This document shows positions 34,003-45,200 of a stretch of DNA of 64,000 nt, piece after piece; the stretch's first letter is position 1; each line of letters opens with the position of its first letter. The stretch spans positions 350,160 through 414,159 of the forward strand of contig JAFAFL010000032.1 of the NCBI GenBank assembly GCA_023423535.1. The letters are read 5' to 3'. The notes beneath the pieces are model-generated. The model searched no databases and was not told where the DNA came from. It was given only the letters and a program-made list of their open reading frames with translations. The translations under genes and the position numbers were made by a program. Source of the stretch: Pseudomonadota bacterium. Lineage in GTDB: Bacteria > Myxococcota > Myxococcia > Myxococcales > Myxococcaceae.

Positions 34003-36357
34003 TCAGTCCGCATGCAGGTGCTCCTCGATGAGCTCGCCCGTCGTCAGCTCCGCCGCCTCGCCGAGCTGCACGTCGATGCGCAGGAGCTTCCCGTTGAACG
34101 CGAACGGCAAGCGGTCGCGGTAGCCCGGATAGACAGGCGACATCTTGTCCTCGCCCACGTCGAGGCTCTCGCTGAAGCGCCCGGGCACCTGTTTCTCGAT
34201 GCGCCCCTGTGCCACGAGCGCGCCGTTGCAGAACAGGCGCACCTCCGCCGGGCCGCCGCGCTCTTGCGGATCGTCGCACTCGAACTCGAGCCGCAGCTCC
34301 ACCGGGCCTTCGGGCAGCGGTGAGGCGGAGCGCAGGTCGTAGCGCTCGAGCGAGAACCAGTTGTAGTGGTAGCGAAGGTGGCCGTCCTCGCAGAAGAGGC
34401 TCCAGCCGGCCATGTCCCCGCCCATGCAGATGAGCACGCCCTCGGCGCCGCCGCGGGGGAGTTCCGCGTGCACGGTGATCGTGTGGTCGGTGTTGGAGAA
34501 GCGCGGCGCGCTGCCCTCGGGGAGGCGAACCATGCCCGGGTAGAAGGTCAGCTCGCGCCGGCCGGAGTAGTGGCTGGGCCGAAGCGTCACGTCCGCGCGT
34601 TCGTTGAAGCGATCGTCGAGCGGGAACACGTTGTACTTCGCCGCCTCCACGAGGAACTGGTCCTGCAGCTCGCGCAGCTTGTCGGGGAACTGCGCCGCGA
34701 GGTCCTCGGACTGACTGAAGTCGTCCTCCACGTTGTAGAGCTCCCACGTGTCGTTCGCGAAAGAGGCGGAGCCGGAGGTCTCCCAGGGGAGGCGGCCGTG
34801 ACGGCAGCTCGCCATCCACCCGTCCATGTAGAGCGCCCTGTTCCCCATCATCTCGAAGTACTGGATGGGGTGACGCGTCTTCTCCTCCGCGCTCGCGCGG
34901 TCGAAGGTGTAGGCGAGGCTCACGCCCTCGATCGGCCGCTGCGTCACGCCGTTCACCTGCTGCGGCGGCTCGAGTCCGACCACGTCGAGGATCGTCGGCA
35001 CGATGTCGATCACGTGGTGGAACTGGAAGCGCGTGGCGCCCTTGTCGGCGATCCACGAGGGCCAGCTCACCACCATCCCGTTGCGCGTCCCGCCGAAGTG
35101 CGAGGCCACCTGCTTCATCCACTGGAACGGCGTGTCGCCCGCCCACGCCCAGCCGGCAGCGAAGTGCGGCCACGTGCCGGGCAGGCCCCACTCGTCCTTG
35201 AAGGGCGCGCTGTCCGCGAGCTGCGGCGCGAGGCCCTGCATGGTGAGGCCCTCGTTGATCGTGCCGTGGAGCCCGCCCTCCGCGGAGGAGCCGTTGTCGC
35301 CGAGGATGTAGAGGAAGAGCGTGTTCTCGAACTCGCCCAGTTCTTCCAGCCTGGAGACGAGCCGGCCGATCTCGAAGTCGCAGTGCTCGAGGTAGTCCGC
35401 GTAGTTCTCCATCTGCAGCGAGAGCAGCGACTTCTCCTCGTCGCTGTAGCTGTCCCACTCGGGGATCTCCGCGTGTCGCGGCGAGAGCTTCGTGCCCGGC
35501 GGAACGACGCCCATCGCGAGCTGCCGCTGCAGGGTCTCCTCGCGGTAGCGGTCCCAGCCCATGTCGAAGCGCCCGCGGTTTCTCCCTCGCCAGTCGAGCG
35601 GCGGCTGGTGCGGTCCGTGCGCGGCGGCGGGCGCGAAGTGGATGAGGAGGGGCCGGTTCGGCGAGATGGCTTTCTGCGCCTGCATCCAGCGGATGCACTC
35701 GTCGGCGAGATCGCGGTTGAGCTGGTAGCCCTCTTCGGGCGTGCGCGGCACGTCCACCGGCGTCTCGTTGCGGAAGAGCGCCGGGTAGAACTGATCCGTC
35801 TCGCCGCCGATGAAGCCGTAGAAGTGATCCCAGCCGCGGCGGTGCGGCCAGTGATCGAACGGGCCGGCCGCGCTGGTGTGCGTGTCGGGCACGTTGTGGT
35901 TCTTGCCGAAGAAGCCGGTCGCCCAGCCGTTCGGCCCGAGCAGCTCCGCGATCGTCGCGCAGCTGCGCGGAAGGATGCCGCAGTAGCCCGGGTAGCCGGT
36001 GGCCATCTCCGCCACCACGCCGGTGGAGACGGAGTGGTGGTTGCGTCCGGTGAGCAGCGCCGCCCGCGTGGGGGCGCAGAGGCCGGTGACGTGGAACTGG
36101 CAGTACTTGAGGCCCTCGCCGGCGATGCGATCCGCGGTGGGCATGCGCACCAGGCCGCCGAAGGTGGAGGGGAACGCGTGGCCCACGTCGTCGAGCAGCA
36201 CGATGACGATGTTCGGCGCGCCCTCCGGCGCCTTCCGCATCATCCGCGGGAAGTCCGGCTTCGAGTCCGCCTCGGTCATCCGGATCTCCGCGTGGGGAAA
36301 GCCGTAGTCGGGGCCGGGGATCGCGCCGGGGGAACGCCTCTTCTTCTCGTCCGACAT
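34003..36357 (-). CDS. Type I arylsulfatase
   Basis: A 784-residue sulfatase. Metal ligands Asp56 and Asp57 (IVLLDDVGH) and the sulfatase signature at Cys94 (CAPTR at 94-98, followed by AALLTGR) are present; that Cys must be converted to formylglycine by a separate enzyme not seen here. Later FFGKNHN, HPH-like (FDHWPHRRGWD) and GDNGSS motifs complete the calcium and substrate pocket. Length and motif order match the long arylsulfatase subfamily with a C-terminal beta-domain (about 560-784). I see no signal peptide, so it may be cytoplasmic. Substrate (steroid, aryl or glycan sulfate) is unknown. Confidence 0.92.
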   Translation of the reverse strand: MSDEKKRRSPGAIPGPDYGFPHAEIRMTEADSKPDFPRMMRKAPEGAPNIVIVLLDDVGHAFPSTFGGLVRMPTADRIAGEGLKYCQFHVTGLCAPTRAALLTGRNHHSVSTGVVAEMATGYPGYCGILPRSCATIAELLGPNGWATGFFGKNHNVPDTHTSAAGPFDHWPHRRGWDHFYGFIGGETDQFYPALFRNETPVDVPRTPEEGYQLNRDLADECIRWMQAQKAISPNRPLLIHFAPAAAHGPHQPPLDWRGRNRGRFDMGWDRYREETLQRQLAMGVVPPGTKLSPRHAEIPEWDSYSDEEKSLLSLQMENYADYLEHCDFEIGRLVSRLEELGEFENTLFLYILGDNGSSAEGGLHGTINEGLTMQGLAPQLADSAPFKDEWGLPGTWPHFAAGWAWAGDTPFQWMKQVASHFGGTRNGMVVSWPSWIADKGATRFQFHHVIDIVPTILDVVGLEPPQQVNGVTQRPIEGVSLAYTFDRASAEEKTRHPIQYFEMMGNRALYMDGWMASCRHGRLPWETSGSASFANDTWELYNVEDDFSQSEDLAAQFPDKLRELQDQFLVEAAKYNVFPLDDRFNERADVTLRPSHYSGRRELTFYPGMVRLPEGSAPRFSNTDHTITVHAELPRGGAEGVLICMGGDMAGWSLFCEDGHLRYHYNWFSLERYDLRSASPLPEGPVELRLEFECDDPQERGGPAEVRLFCNGALVAQGRIEKQVPGRFSESLDVGEDKMSPVYPGYRDRLPFAFNGKLLRIDVQLGEAAELTTGELIEEHLHAD

Positions 36358-36433
36358 CGCCTGTGCCCTCCTGCAGCGCGGGCCGCGGTGCGCTGCTGTG
36401 GGAGATCATGGGCACTGCGTATGCGGCGGGTGA

Positions 36434-36467
36434 GGCCTGCCTGCCCGGCAGGATCGGGAGGCAGGCC
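36434..36467. promoter_or_regulatory. Inverted repeat between the divergent sulfatase and PKD-lipoprotein genes
   Basis: GGCCTGCCT at 36434-36442 and its exact complement AGGCAGGCC at 36459-36467 are separated by 16 bases; an inner CCTGC/GCAGG pair gives an alternative hairpin. Its position, about 45-80 bases from either start, fits an operator for divergent genes. No canonical -35/-10 is obvious in the 155-base gap. Confidence 0.35.
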
Positions 36468-36512
36468 GCCGCTCTTGCTGGACCTTCCCGTTTCGTGCGA
36501 TGCGCGGGGTTC

Positions 36513-38768
36513 ATGCGCCCCGCCTCCCTCGTTCCGCTCGCCTTTCTCGGTCTTCTCTCCTGCGCGGCGCTCTCCTGCGGCCGCACCGTTCCCGAGGAGT
36601 GCGGCTCCCCGGTCGTTGGAGATCCGAACGGCGGGATCGTCGCGGTCGCGGGACAGGATCGAACGGCCGTCGCGGGCAGGCCGGTGGCGTTGAACGGGAG
36701 CGCGAGCCACACCGCTTCGCCGGGCGCGGTGCTCGACTTCACCTGGGCGCTGGTCAGCGTGCCGGACGGCTCGTTCGCGGTGCTGAGCGATCCGAAGGTG
36801 GTGAACCCGTCCTTCGTTCCGGACGTGCCGGGGAGCTACGCGGTGCGGCTGGTGGTGTCCGACGGGTGCCGCCAGAGCGCGCCCTCGGTGACGGTCATTC
36901 GCGCCACGACGGAGTCCACCTCGCCGGTGCAGAACCGTGCGCCGGTCGCGCACGCGGGGCCGAACCGCAGCACGCAGCTCGGGCTGGCGGTGGTGCTCGA
37001 TGGCACGGGCTCGAGCGATCCGGACGGCGACACGCTGACCTTCGCCTGGACGATCGTGAAGCGGCCGGCGAGCAGCACCGCGTTTCTCCAGAGCTCGACC
37101 TCGATGCGGCCCTCGCTGAAGCCGGACGTGGCGGGCGCCTACACGATCGCGCTGGTGGTGAGCGACGGTGAGCTGCAGAGCGAGCCCGCGATGGTGACGG
37201 TCAACGCGCAGAGCGGGCAGGGGAACCGCGAGCCGGTCGCCAACGCGGGGCCGGACCAGGCGGTGAAGGTGAACGCGACGGTGGTGCTCAACGGCTCCGC
37301 AAGCAGCGATCCGGATGGAGATGCGCTGAACTACCAGTGGAGCTTCGTGTCGCGGCCGCCGGGGAGCAGCGCGCTGCTGGGCGGGGCGACCACCCAGGCG
37401 CCGTCGTTCCTCGCGGACAAGGCGGGGACCTTCGTCGTCCGGCTCATCGTCTCGGACGGGAGCCTGCCCAGCCCTGCGGACACCGTGAACGTGGTCGTCT
37501 CCCCGCCGGTGGTGACGAACTCGCCGCCGGTGGCCAACGCAGGCGTGGACCAGACGGTGGGCGTGGGCGCGACGGTGCAGCTGTCGGGCGCGGGCAGCAG
37601 CGATCCGGACGGCGATCCGCTCACCTGGTCGTGGACGATCGCGACGAAGCCGGGCGGGAGCACCGCGACGCTCTCCGCGGCAGGCTCGGTCAACGCGCAC
37701 TTCGTGGCGGACAAGGCGGGCTCGTACGTCGTCGCGCTGGTGGTCTCCGACGGCAAGGTGAGCAGCACGTCGGACACCGTGGCGATCACCGCGACCGCGA
37801 CGGTCAATCCGGGCCCGGTGGCCATGCTCAACCACCGCGTGGTGGATGCCGAGTACAGCCGCGCGCTGGAGCGGATCGTCACCGTGTCGGAGAGCCCGAA
37901 CGCGCTGCACGTGTACGACCCGGTGGCGAAGACCACGGCGACGGTGCCGCTGAACCTGCCGCCGACCGCGGTGGGCGTGGGGCCGACGGGGCTGCTCGCG
38001 GCGGTCGGTCACAACGGGTGGATCAGCTACGTGAACCTGCAGACGCTGACGCTGATCGACACCCTGCCGGTGACCTGCGACGTGATCGACATCGTGCTCG
38101 GCGGCAATGGCTGGGTGTACGCGTTCCCGCGGATCGATCAGTGGGAGCACATCCGGTCGGTGAACCTCACCACCCGGCAGGAGTCGCTGAGCACCGGCTA
38201 CTCCATCCGCGCCGGCACGCTGGTGCGCGCGCACCCGAACGGGACGGCGATCTACGGCGCGGACAACGGCCTGAGCCCTTCCGACATCGAGAAGTACTCC
38301 ATCGCCAACGGCAACGCCGCGATGCTCTACGACTCGCCGTACCACGGCACCTATCCCATGTGCGGCGACCTCTGGATCAGCGAGGACGGCGCGCGGATCT
38401 TCACCCGCTGCGGCAACGTGTTCTGGTCCTCGTCCACGCCGGCGCAGGACATGGTGTACGCGGGCGCGCTGCCGGGCGTGTCGAACATCCGCAGCCTGTC
38501 CCACTCCACCCCCGCCGCCGAGGTCGCGCTGGTGCCCGGCAACGGCTGGAACCAGAGCGGCAACGACACGAAGGTCCGGCTCTACAACGCCGCCTACCTC
38601 ACCTTCAGCGGCGAGGTGACGCTGCCGGCCGTGCAGGTCGGCGCGCAGAGCCATGCGACGCACGGGCGGTGGATCTTCCACCGGTCCAACGGCAGCGACC
38701 TCTACGTGATCGTGCAGCTCGCGACGAGCAGCGGCGCGGCGCTGGACTTCGGCGTGGTCACGCTTTGA
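36513..38768 (+). CDS. Lipoprotein with four PKD-type domains and a propeller-like C-terminal half
   Basis: A 751-residue predicted lipoprotein. The start giving MRPASLVPLAFLGLLSCAALSC is preferred over a GTG-like longer frame because it yields a clean lipobox Cys. Four PKD/REJ-type beta domains occupy about residues 35-430, each with a variant of PVANAGPDQ, a GSxSSDPDGD turn, a YxWSxxxxP strand and a GxYxVxLxVSDG ending. Residues about 440-751 hold repeats of a beta-propeller sort (LHVYDPVAKTTATVPL, ISYVNLQTLTLIDTLPV). Such proteins are surface or periplasmic binders. No enzyme site is seen. Confidence 0.83.
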   Translation: MRPASLVPLAFLGLLSCAALSCGRTVPEECGSPVVGDPNGGIVAVAGQDRTAVAGRPVALNGSASHTASPGAVLDFTWALVSVPDGSFAVLSDPKVVNPSFVPDVPGSYAVRLVVSDGCRQSAPSVTVIRATTESTSPVQNRAPVAHAGPNRSTQLGLAVVLDGTGSSDPDGDTLTFAWTIVKRPASSTAFLQSSTSMRPSLKPDVAGAYTIALVVSDGELQSEPAMVTVNAQSGQGNREPVANAGPDQAVKVNATVVLNGSASSDPDGDALNYQWSFVSRPPGSSALLGGATTQAPSFLADKAGTFVVRLIVSDGSLPSPADTVNVVVSPPVVTNSPPVANAGVDQTVGVGATVQLSGAGSSDPDGDPLTWSWTIATKPGGSTATLSAAGSVNAHFVADKAGSYVVALVVSDGKVSSTSDTVAITATATVNPGPVAMLNHRVVDAEYSRALERIVTVSESPNALHVYDPVAKTTATVPLNLPPTAVGVGPTGLLAAVGHNGWISYVNLQTLTLIDTLPVTCDVIDIVLGGNGWVYAFPRIDQWEHIRSVNLTTRQESLSTGYSIRAGTLVRAHPNGTAIYGADNGLSPSDIEKYSIANGNAAMLYDSPYHGTYPMCGDLWISEDGARIFTRCGNVFWSSSTPAQDMVYAGALPGVSNIRSLSHSTPAAEVALVPGNGWNQSGNDTKVRLYNAAYLTFSGEVTLPAVQVGAQSHATHGRWIFHRSNGSDLYVIVQLATSSGAALDFGVVTL

Positions 38769-38871
38769 CCGCTCTCACGGGAAGGGAGCGGAGGGGCAAG
38801 CGCAGGGCCGGATGAGGTGGGGGCTGCGCCCCTTGACCCCCCACGAGCGGGGTGCGAAGTGCTGTGCGCGC

Positions 38872-41800
38872 ATGCCTTCGTTCTTCAATCCGGTGGACCA
38901 CCCGATCCTCCTCTCCGTGCCGTCCCGCGCGGGTCCCCCACACGAGGGCTTCGAGCACGCACCCTTCGCCATGCTGCTGGTGGACTGGCTCCGGATCGCC
39001 CACGCGGCCGGGGTGGGGCTCAGGACGCGCGCGCTGCTGCACGCGGTGGCGCACGCCGGCGCTGCGCTCGGCGCCGGAACCCGGACGACGGAGCTTCCCG
39101 CGGGCGCGCCCCCTTCGACCGTGAAGCCGCGCTCGCTGGGGATGCTCATCCTCGACGCGCGTGATGCGGACGGACGGGAGGACCTCGTGGGCGCGTGGCT
39201 GCCCGCGCTGGCGGAGGGCGGCGTGATCCTCATCACCGGGACGAACGCGGAGCCCGGCGACCGCGACGAGGTGCCGCAGCCGTGTGCCGCGTGGCGTCTG
39301 CTTGCCGCGCGCCATCCTCACTTCCACTTCACGCACGGCGGCGGAATGGGCGTGCTCTCTCCCGCGGCCGCTCCAGGCCGGCAGCTCCAGGCGCTCCTCG
39401 GTGCGGAGGCGGACGAGGCCCAGCGGCTGCGCGCGTACTTCGCCGCCGCGGGCGCGCAGCTGGCGCAGGTGACGGCGGCGGTGCAGGAGGCCGCGCAGCT
39501 CGAGGTCTCGCTGAAGGAGAAGTCGCTGCGCGTGGCCGAGCTGACCTCGCAGGTCGACCGCCAGCGCCACGAGCTCCAGCTCATCAACGACAGCCTGCTC
39601 TTCCGCGCGGTGAAGACCTACTGGGCCGCGCGCGAGACCGTGCTCCCGCCGCAGAGCCGGGGCGGTGACCTCTACCGGACCGCCAAGGGAAGGCTCTCGA
39701 GCGTGGTGGGGCGGGCGCGCTCGCTGCTGCCGCAGGGGCGTAGCGAATCGCAGGTCTCGCAGTCCCTGCCGGTGCTCGCGGATTCGGACGCGCCCTGGTC
39801 GAAGCCGCTGACCGAGGTCACGCAGGGCAGGCTCGGTGAGCGGGTGCTCATCGTGGCGGAGCTCTCCATCCCGCAGTGCCGGCGCTACCGGGTGCAGCAG
39901 AAGGTGGAGATGTTCCGGCAGCTCGGACGCGAGACGACGGTGGTCTCGTGGACGGATCAGAACGCTGCCCGGAGCGCGCTGCAGCTCGCGCAGGTGGCGA
40001 TCTTCTACCGGGTGCCCGCGGTGCCCGGCGTGGAGGCGCTCATCGCCGAGGCGCGGCGGCTCGGCATCCCGAGCTTCTACGACATCGACGATCTCGTCTT
40101 CGACGTGGAGGAGTACGCGCGGAACTCGAACCTCCAGCAGCTCCCGGAGAAGGAGCGCGAGAACCTGCTCGAGGGTGCCCGCCTCTACCGCCGCGCGCTG
40201 TCCCTTTGCGACCACGCCATCGCCAGCACGCCCACCCTCGCCGAGCGCATGCGCGCCGCGAACCGAGGCACGGTGCACGTGGTGGAGAACGCGCTCGACG
40301 CCGGCGTGCTCTCGGTGGCCGAGGAGCTCCAGACCCGCCCGCCCATCGCCCACCCGGCGACGGTCACCATCGGCTACGGCAGCGGGACTCGGACCCACGA
40401 CGCGGACTTCGCGGTGGCCTCGGATGCGCTGCTGGAGGTGCTCGCGGCGTTCCCGGAGGTCCGGCTCGTCATCCACGGCTACCTCGAGCTGCCCCAGGCC
40501 TTCGAGCGCTTCCGCGAGCGGGTCATCCGCATCCCGTTCCTCGACGCGCAGGACTATCTGCGCGCGGTCGCCTCCTGGGACATCAGCCTCGCGCCGCTGG
40601 AGCGGACGGTCTTCAACGACGCGAAGAGCAACATCAAGTACCTCGAGGCCTCCGTCTTCGGCGTGCCCAGCGTGTGCTCGCCGTGCGCGGCCTTCCGGCA
40701 GGTCATCGTCGATGGGCAGAACGGCTTTCTCGCCGACACGAAGGAGGAGTGGGTCCGCGCGCTGTCGCAGCTGGTGGCGGACGTGGGCGCGAGAAGGGCG
40801 ATGGGCGCCGAGGCGCGGCGCACGGTGCTCGCGGGCTACGGGCCGGACGTCGTCGCGGAGCGGCAGCTGCGGCCCGTCCTCGAGCACGCGCAGCCGCCGC
40901 GCGCTTCGGGAGGCGCGCTGAAGGTGGTGCAGACGAACGTGTTCTTCGCCCCGCTGAGCTTCGGCGGCGCGACGATCGTCGCCGAGGAGGTCGCGCGCGG
41001 GCTCAGCGAGCGCGGCTGCGAGGTGACGGTGGTGACGGGCGCGCTGAACACGGCGCTGCCGGACACCGCGGTGGCGCGCTACGAGACGCACGGGATGCCG
41101 GTGGTCGCGGTGCAGCTCCCCCGCGGCGGCGGACGGGCGCTCGAGCACCAGAACCCGGAGATGGCGCGCATCTTCGCGGACGTGCTCTCAGCCACGCGGC
41201 CGGACGTGGTGCACTTCCACTCCATCCAGCTCCTCAGCGCGTCGCTGGCGGATGCGTGCGTGGCGGCTGGCGTGCCCTACGTCATCACGCTGCACGACGC
41301 GTGGTGGCTCTGTGAGAAGCAGTTCATGGTCCGCGACGACGGCAACTACTGCTTCCAGCGCGGCATCGATCTGAAGGTATGCGCGACCTGCGTGCCCGAT
41401 CCGAGCTTCACCTTCCGGCGCTCGCACGAGCTGCGGAAGGTGCTCGACGGCGCCGCGCTCCTCCTCGCGCCCAGCGAGTTCCAGCGGCAGCTCTACCTCG
41501 ACAACGGGCTCGACCCGGCGAAGGTGCTCGTGAACAAGAACGGCATCCTCCTGCCGGAGGCCGCGCCGCCGCCGCGCAAGGTGGGGCCGTCGCTGCGCTT
41601 CGCGTACCTGGGCGGCCGCGCGCACCACAAGGGCTACTTCTGGCTGAAGGAGATCTTCGAGGGCCTCACCGAGTCCAACTTCGTGCTCTCGCTGGTGGAC
41701 GTGCAGCGCAAGCTCGGCGTCTCGCTGATGGAGGGCGACGACTGGAAGGTGCAGGGGCGGGTAGAGATCGTCGAGCCCTACTCGCAGGACGAACTCGACG

Positions 41801-42204
41801 CGTTCTTCGCCGGCGTGGACGTGCTCCTGGTCCCGTCGAAGGCAAAGGAGAGCTTCGGCCTCACCGTGCGCGAGGCGCTGGCGCGCAACGTGTGGGTCAT
41901 CAGCACCGACTCCGGCGGCGCGACGGAGGACATCATCGAGGGCCGCAACGGAAACGTGGTGCCCATCGGGCACACCGAGGCCTACCGGTCCGCGATCCGC
42001 GCGCTGCTGCGTGAGCCCTCGCGGCTGCAGGGCTACGCCAACCCCTTCCGGGACGGCCTCCGCTCCTTCGCGCAGCAGGCGGAGGAGCTGAAGGAGCTCC
42101 TCACCGCGGTGGCACACGGCAGCGGCTCCGAACGCTCGGAGCAGGTGCGCGAAGCGCCGGCCCTCGAGGCCGCCTCCAACGTGCGCCGCCTCAGCGCCGG
42201 CTAA
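38872..42204 (+). CDS. Giant fused glycosyltransferase: methyltransferase-like, coiled coil and two GT4-type modules
   Basis: A 1110-residue cytoplasmic protein. Residues about 1-170 look like a degenerate class I SAM-methyltransferase module (LGMLILDARDADGREDL, GGVILITG). A coiled segment (about 180-240) leads into the run SLLFRAVKTYWAARE common in such fusions. The first GT-B module (about 310-630) carries YDIDDLVFDVEE and a KYLEASVFGVPSV nucleotide-sugar site. The second (about 660-1060) carries FGGATIVAEEVARGL, HFHSIQLLS, LHDAWW and the classic ESFGLTVREALARN donor-binding motif. It probably adds successive sugars to a surface glycan. An ATG 60 bases upstream (38812) is possible but adds unconvincing residues. 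Its stop overlaps the convergent GT gene by four bases. Confidence 0.78.
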   Translation: MPSFFNPVDHPILLSVPSRAGPPHEGFEHAPFAMLLVDWLRIAHAAGVGLRTRALLHAVAHAGAALGAGTRTTELPAGAPPSTVKPRSLGMLILDARDADGREDLVGAWLPALAEGGVILITGTNAEPGDRDEVPQPCAAWRLLAARHPHFHFTHGGGMGVLSPAAAPGRQLQALLGAEADEAQRLRAYFAAAGAQLAQVTAAVQEAAQLEVSLKEKSLRVAELTSQVDRQRHELQLINDSLLFRAVKTYWAARETVLPPQSRGGDLYRTAKGRLSSVVGRARSLLPQGRSESQVSQSLPVLADSDAPWSKPLTEVTQGRLGERVLIVAELSIPQCRRYRVQQKVEMFRQLGRETTVVSWTDQNAARSALQLAQVAIFYRVPAVPGVEALIAEARRLGIPSFYDIDDLVFDVEEYARNSNLQQLPEKERENLLEGARLYRRALSLCDHAIASTPTLAERMRAANRGTVHVVENALDAGVLSVAEELQTRPPIAHPATVTIGYGSGTRTHDADFAVASDALLEVLAAFPEVRLVIHGYLELPQAFERFRERVIRIPFLDAQDYLRAVASWDISLAPLERTVFNDAKSNIKYLEASVFGVPSVCSPCAAFRQVIVDGQNGFLADTKEEWVRALSQLVADVGARRAMGAEARRTVLAGYGPDVVAERQLRPVLEHAQPPRASGGALKVVQTNVFFAPLSFGGATIVAEEVARGLSERGCEVTVVTGALNTALPDTAVARYETHGMPVVAVQLPRGGGRALEHQNPEMARIFADVLSATRPDVVHFHSIQLLSASLADACVAAGVPYVITLHDAWWLCEKQFMVRDDGNYCFQRGIDLKVCATCVPDPSFTFRRSHELRKVLDGAALLLAPSEFQRQLYLDNGLDPAKVLVNKNGILLPEAAPPPRKVGPSLRFAYLGGRAHHKGYFWLKEIFEGLTESNFVLSLVDVQRKLGVSLMEGDDWKVQGRVEIVEPYSQDELDAFFAGVDVLLVPSKAKESFGLTVREALARNVWVISTDSGGATEDIIEGRNGNVVPIGHTEAYRSAIRALLREPSRLQGYANPFRDGLRSFAQQAEELKELLTAVAHGSGSERSEQVREAPALEAASNVRRLSAG

Positions 42205-45200
42205 CGCACCAGCCGGTCGTAGATCGCGTCGATCTGCGCTTCCCAGGTGGTGGCGAGCATCCGCTGCGCCGCCGCCGCGCCGATGCGCCGGTTGAGCTCC
42301 GCGTCGGTCACCGCGCGCCGCAGCTGATCGAGCACGCAGGTGACGGTGGGCTCCGCGAGCAGGCAGTTCTCCTCGTGCCGGAAGAGCCAGGTGTTCGCCG
42401 GGTTGAGGTTCGTCACCACCGTCACGCCGCAGGCCATCATCTCCAGCGGCAGGTAGGAGGGGTGCTTGGTGAACATGAACGCGAGGCCCGCATCACAGGA
42501 GCGGTAGAGGCTGCCGGTCTCCTCGTAGGAGAGCACGCCTGCGTTGGTGATGACGCCGCCGAGCCCGTACTCCTCCGGCCGCCACTGCGCGCCGGCGCTG
42601 ATGATTTCCACCTTCGAACCGAGCTCCCGCTTCAGCGCGCGCAGCACCGCGATACCCAGCTCGAACGCGTTCCGGTCGTGGGTGGGCCGGCCGTAGAAGA
42701 AGACGCGCGCGGGGCGTGACCTGCCGATCGGCGTGTTGCTCCGGCCCTCCGCGTGGAAGACGTCGTGGTCCACCGACGGCTCGAACCACGCGCCCGGCAT
42801 CCCGTACGACTGCGTGATGAAGTCGTGCAGGCCGGGCGTGTTGAAGATGCCGAAGTAGCCGAGCCGGTAGGACTGCTCGGCCAGCCCGTACTCGGTGCCC
42901 GCCGCGTAGAACTGGGGCTCGAAGTCCTGCACGAGGTACGCGCGCGCGCCGGCTCCGCGGTAGCGCAGCAGCTGGTAGGCGGAGCTCCACACGGTGGCCA
43001 CCGCGAGGTCGCTCGGCGAGAGCGCGGCGATGTCCCGCGCGTCGCGGACGATCTCGAAGGTGCCGGGCAGCTCCGGGTAGAGCGTGGCCACGCGCGCCTC
43101 GAGCTCCGCGGCGGTGGCCTGGGGGCCGCTGGAGACGACGAAGCGGCTCTTCACCCCGTGACGGCGCCGGAGCACGTCCGCGAACCGGAAGACCGTGTGC
43201 AGCCCGCCGTAGGGCTGGGTGAAGGAGGGGATGAACCAGCTCACCGACTCCAGCTTGCCGCGCTGACGCAGACGCGCGAGCCGCTGAGGCTCTTCGCGGC
43301 GCGACGCCTCCGCCTCCTCCGCCGAGTGATCCACCGCGGCGAGGTGATCGATGAGGTGGCGCTGGTTCGCGACCCGCGCCCGCTCCAGCGGCTGACGCGA
43401 GGAGGGCAGATCCGCGACGAGCAGCCGCACGCCGAGCGCCTCCGGGCTGCGGTCGTCGGTGCGCAGATCGCAGTTCGTCCCGAGGAGCGTGAGGTTCGGG
43501 TTGTAGAAGGGGTCGCCCTCGCGCAGCACGTCGCGGTAGGCGGCGAAGGACATCCAGAAGTCGTTCTCCGGGATCGCGTCGAGGCGGCGGCTGGCGGACT
43601 CGTGGTGGATGAGCTTCGTGTGCGGCGTGTACACGACGCGCAGTTCGCGCCGCGTGGAGCGGAGGCCGAGGTCCACGTCGCTGCCGCAGACGAGGAAGCG
43701 CTCGTCGTAGCCCTTCAGCTCCTCGAACACCTGGCGCCGCATCATCACGCACGCCGAGGTCACCGCGAGGTAGTTGCGCGTCCAGTCCGCGTGACCGAAC
43801 GGCGTCCACACCTTTGCGTCGGGGAAGCGCCAGAACGGATGCGCGGCCGAGCCCTGGATGCCGATCACCACGCCCGCGTGCTGGATCGTCCCGTCGGGGA
43901 AGAGCAGCTTCGGGCCCACCATGCCGACCTCGGGCCGCAGCGCGTGGCCCACGAGCTCGTGCAGCCAGTCGGGATCGACGATCGAGATGTCGTTGTTGAG
44001 GAAGAGGAGGAGCTCGCCCTTCGCGTGGCCCGCCGCCCAGTTGTTGATCGCCGGGTAGTTGAACGGGTGGTTCCACTCCAGCTTCCGGATCCGCGGATCG
44101 CTCAGCGACTCCAGCAGCCGGAACGTCTCTTCGCGGGTGCTGTTGTTCGAGACGAGCAGCAGCTCGTAGTTCTGGTAGCGCGTGAGCGGGAGGAGGGTGC
44201 CCAGCAGCTGCTCGAGCAGCTCCGGCTTGTCCTTGAAGGGGACGATGATCGAGACGAGCGGCTCGCCCTCTACCCGGTAGCGCACGCGGTAGGAGGTCGG
44301 GGCCGGCGCATCGACCTCCGCGTCTTCGCCCAGCCGCGCGAGGTGCTCCTTCAGCGCGCGCACGCCGGCGTCGGAGGCGGCCTGCAGCTTGCGCTCGTCC
44401 TGCGAGAGCGAGATGGGCGAGGCGCGCCAGTGGTAGAGGATCCCCGGCACGTGCGCGATGTGCTGCGTCTTCTCCGAGAGCCGGAGGAAGAGGTCGTAGT
44501 CCTGCGAGCCCTCGAAGCCTTCGCGCAGCCCGCCGACGGCTTGCATCAGCGCGCGGCGCACCAGCGTGAAGTGGCAGAGGTAGTTCACCGAGCGCAGCAG
44601 GTCCGGCGACCAGCCCGGCTTGAAGAAGGGCGCGCAGCGGCGGCCTTCCGTGTCGAGCCGATCCTCATCCGAGTAGAGGACGTCCGCGCTCTCGTCCTCG
44701 GCGATGCACAGCGCCATCTTCGTCAGCGCGTGCGGCGCCAGCGTGTCGTCGTGATCGAGCAGGGCCACGTACTCGCCACGCGCCTCGGCCAGCGCCGCGT
44801 TCGTCGCCCGCGCGATGCCGCCGTTCTGCTCCAGCCGCACGACCTTCAGCCGCGCGTCCCTCGCCGCGTACTCCCTCAGCACGCGCTGGACCGCCGGCGA
44901 CTTCGAGCCGTCGTCGGCGAGCACCCACTCCCACTCGCGGTACTGCTGCGCGAGCACCGACTCCACGCACGCGCGCAGGATGGGCTCCGGCGTCTCCCAC
45001 ACCGGCGTGATGATGGAGATGAGCGGCCGCTTCTCCGCGGGAAGCGCCGCGTAGGCCTCCGCCGCGCGAGCGATCTCCCGGGGCTCGCGTGCCTCGTACC
45101 AGCGCGTGTAGTCCACGGTCGTACGCGGCCCCTCGTCGGGCATGTGGCTGCCCACGAGGTTGGCGATCGCGAGGACCACTTCCCGGTTGAACGTCGTCTG

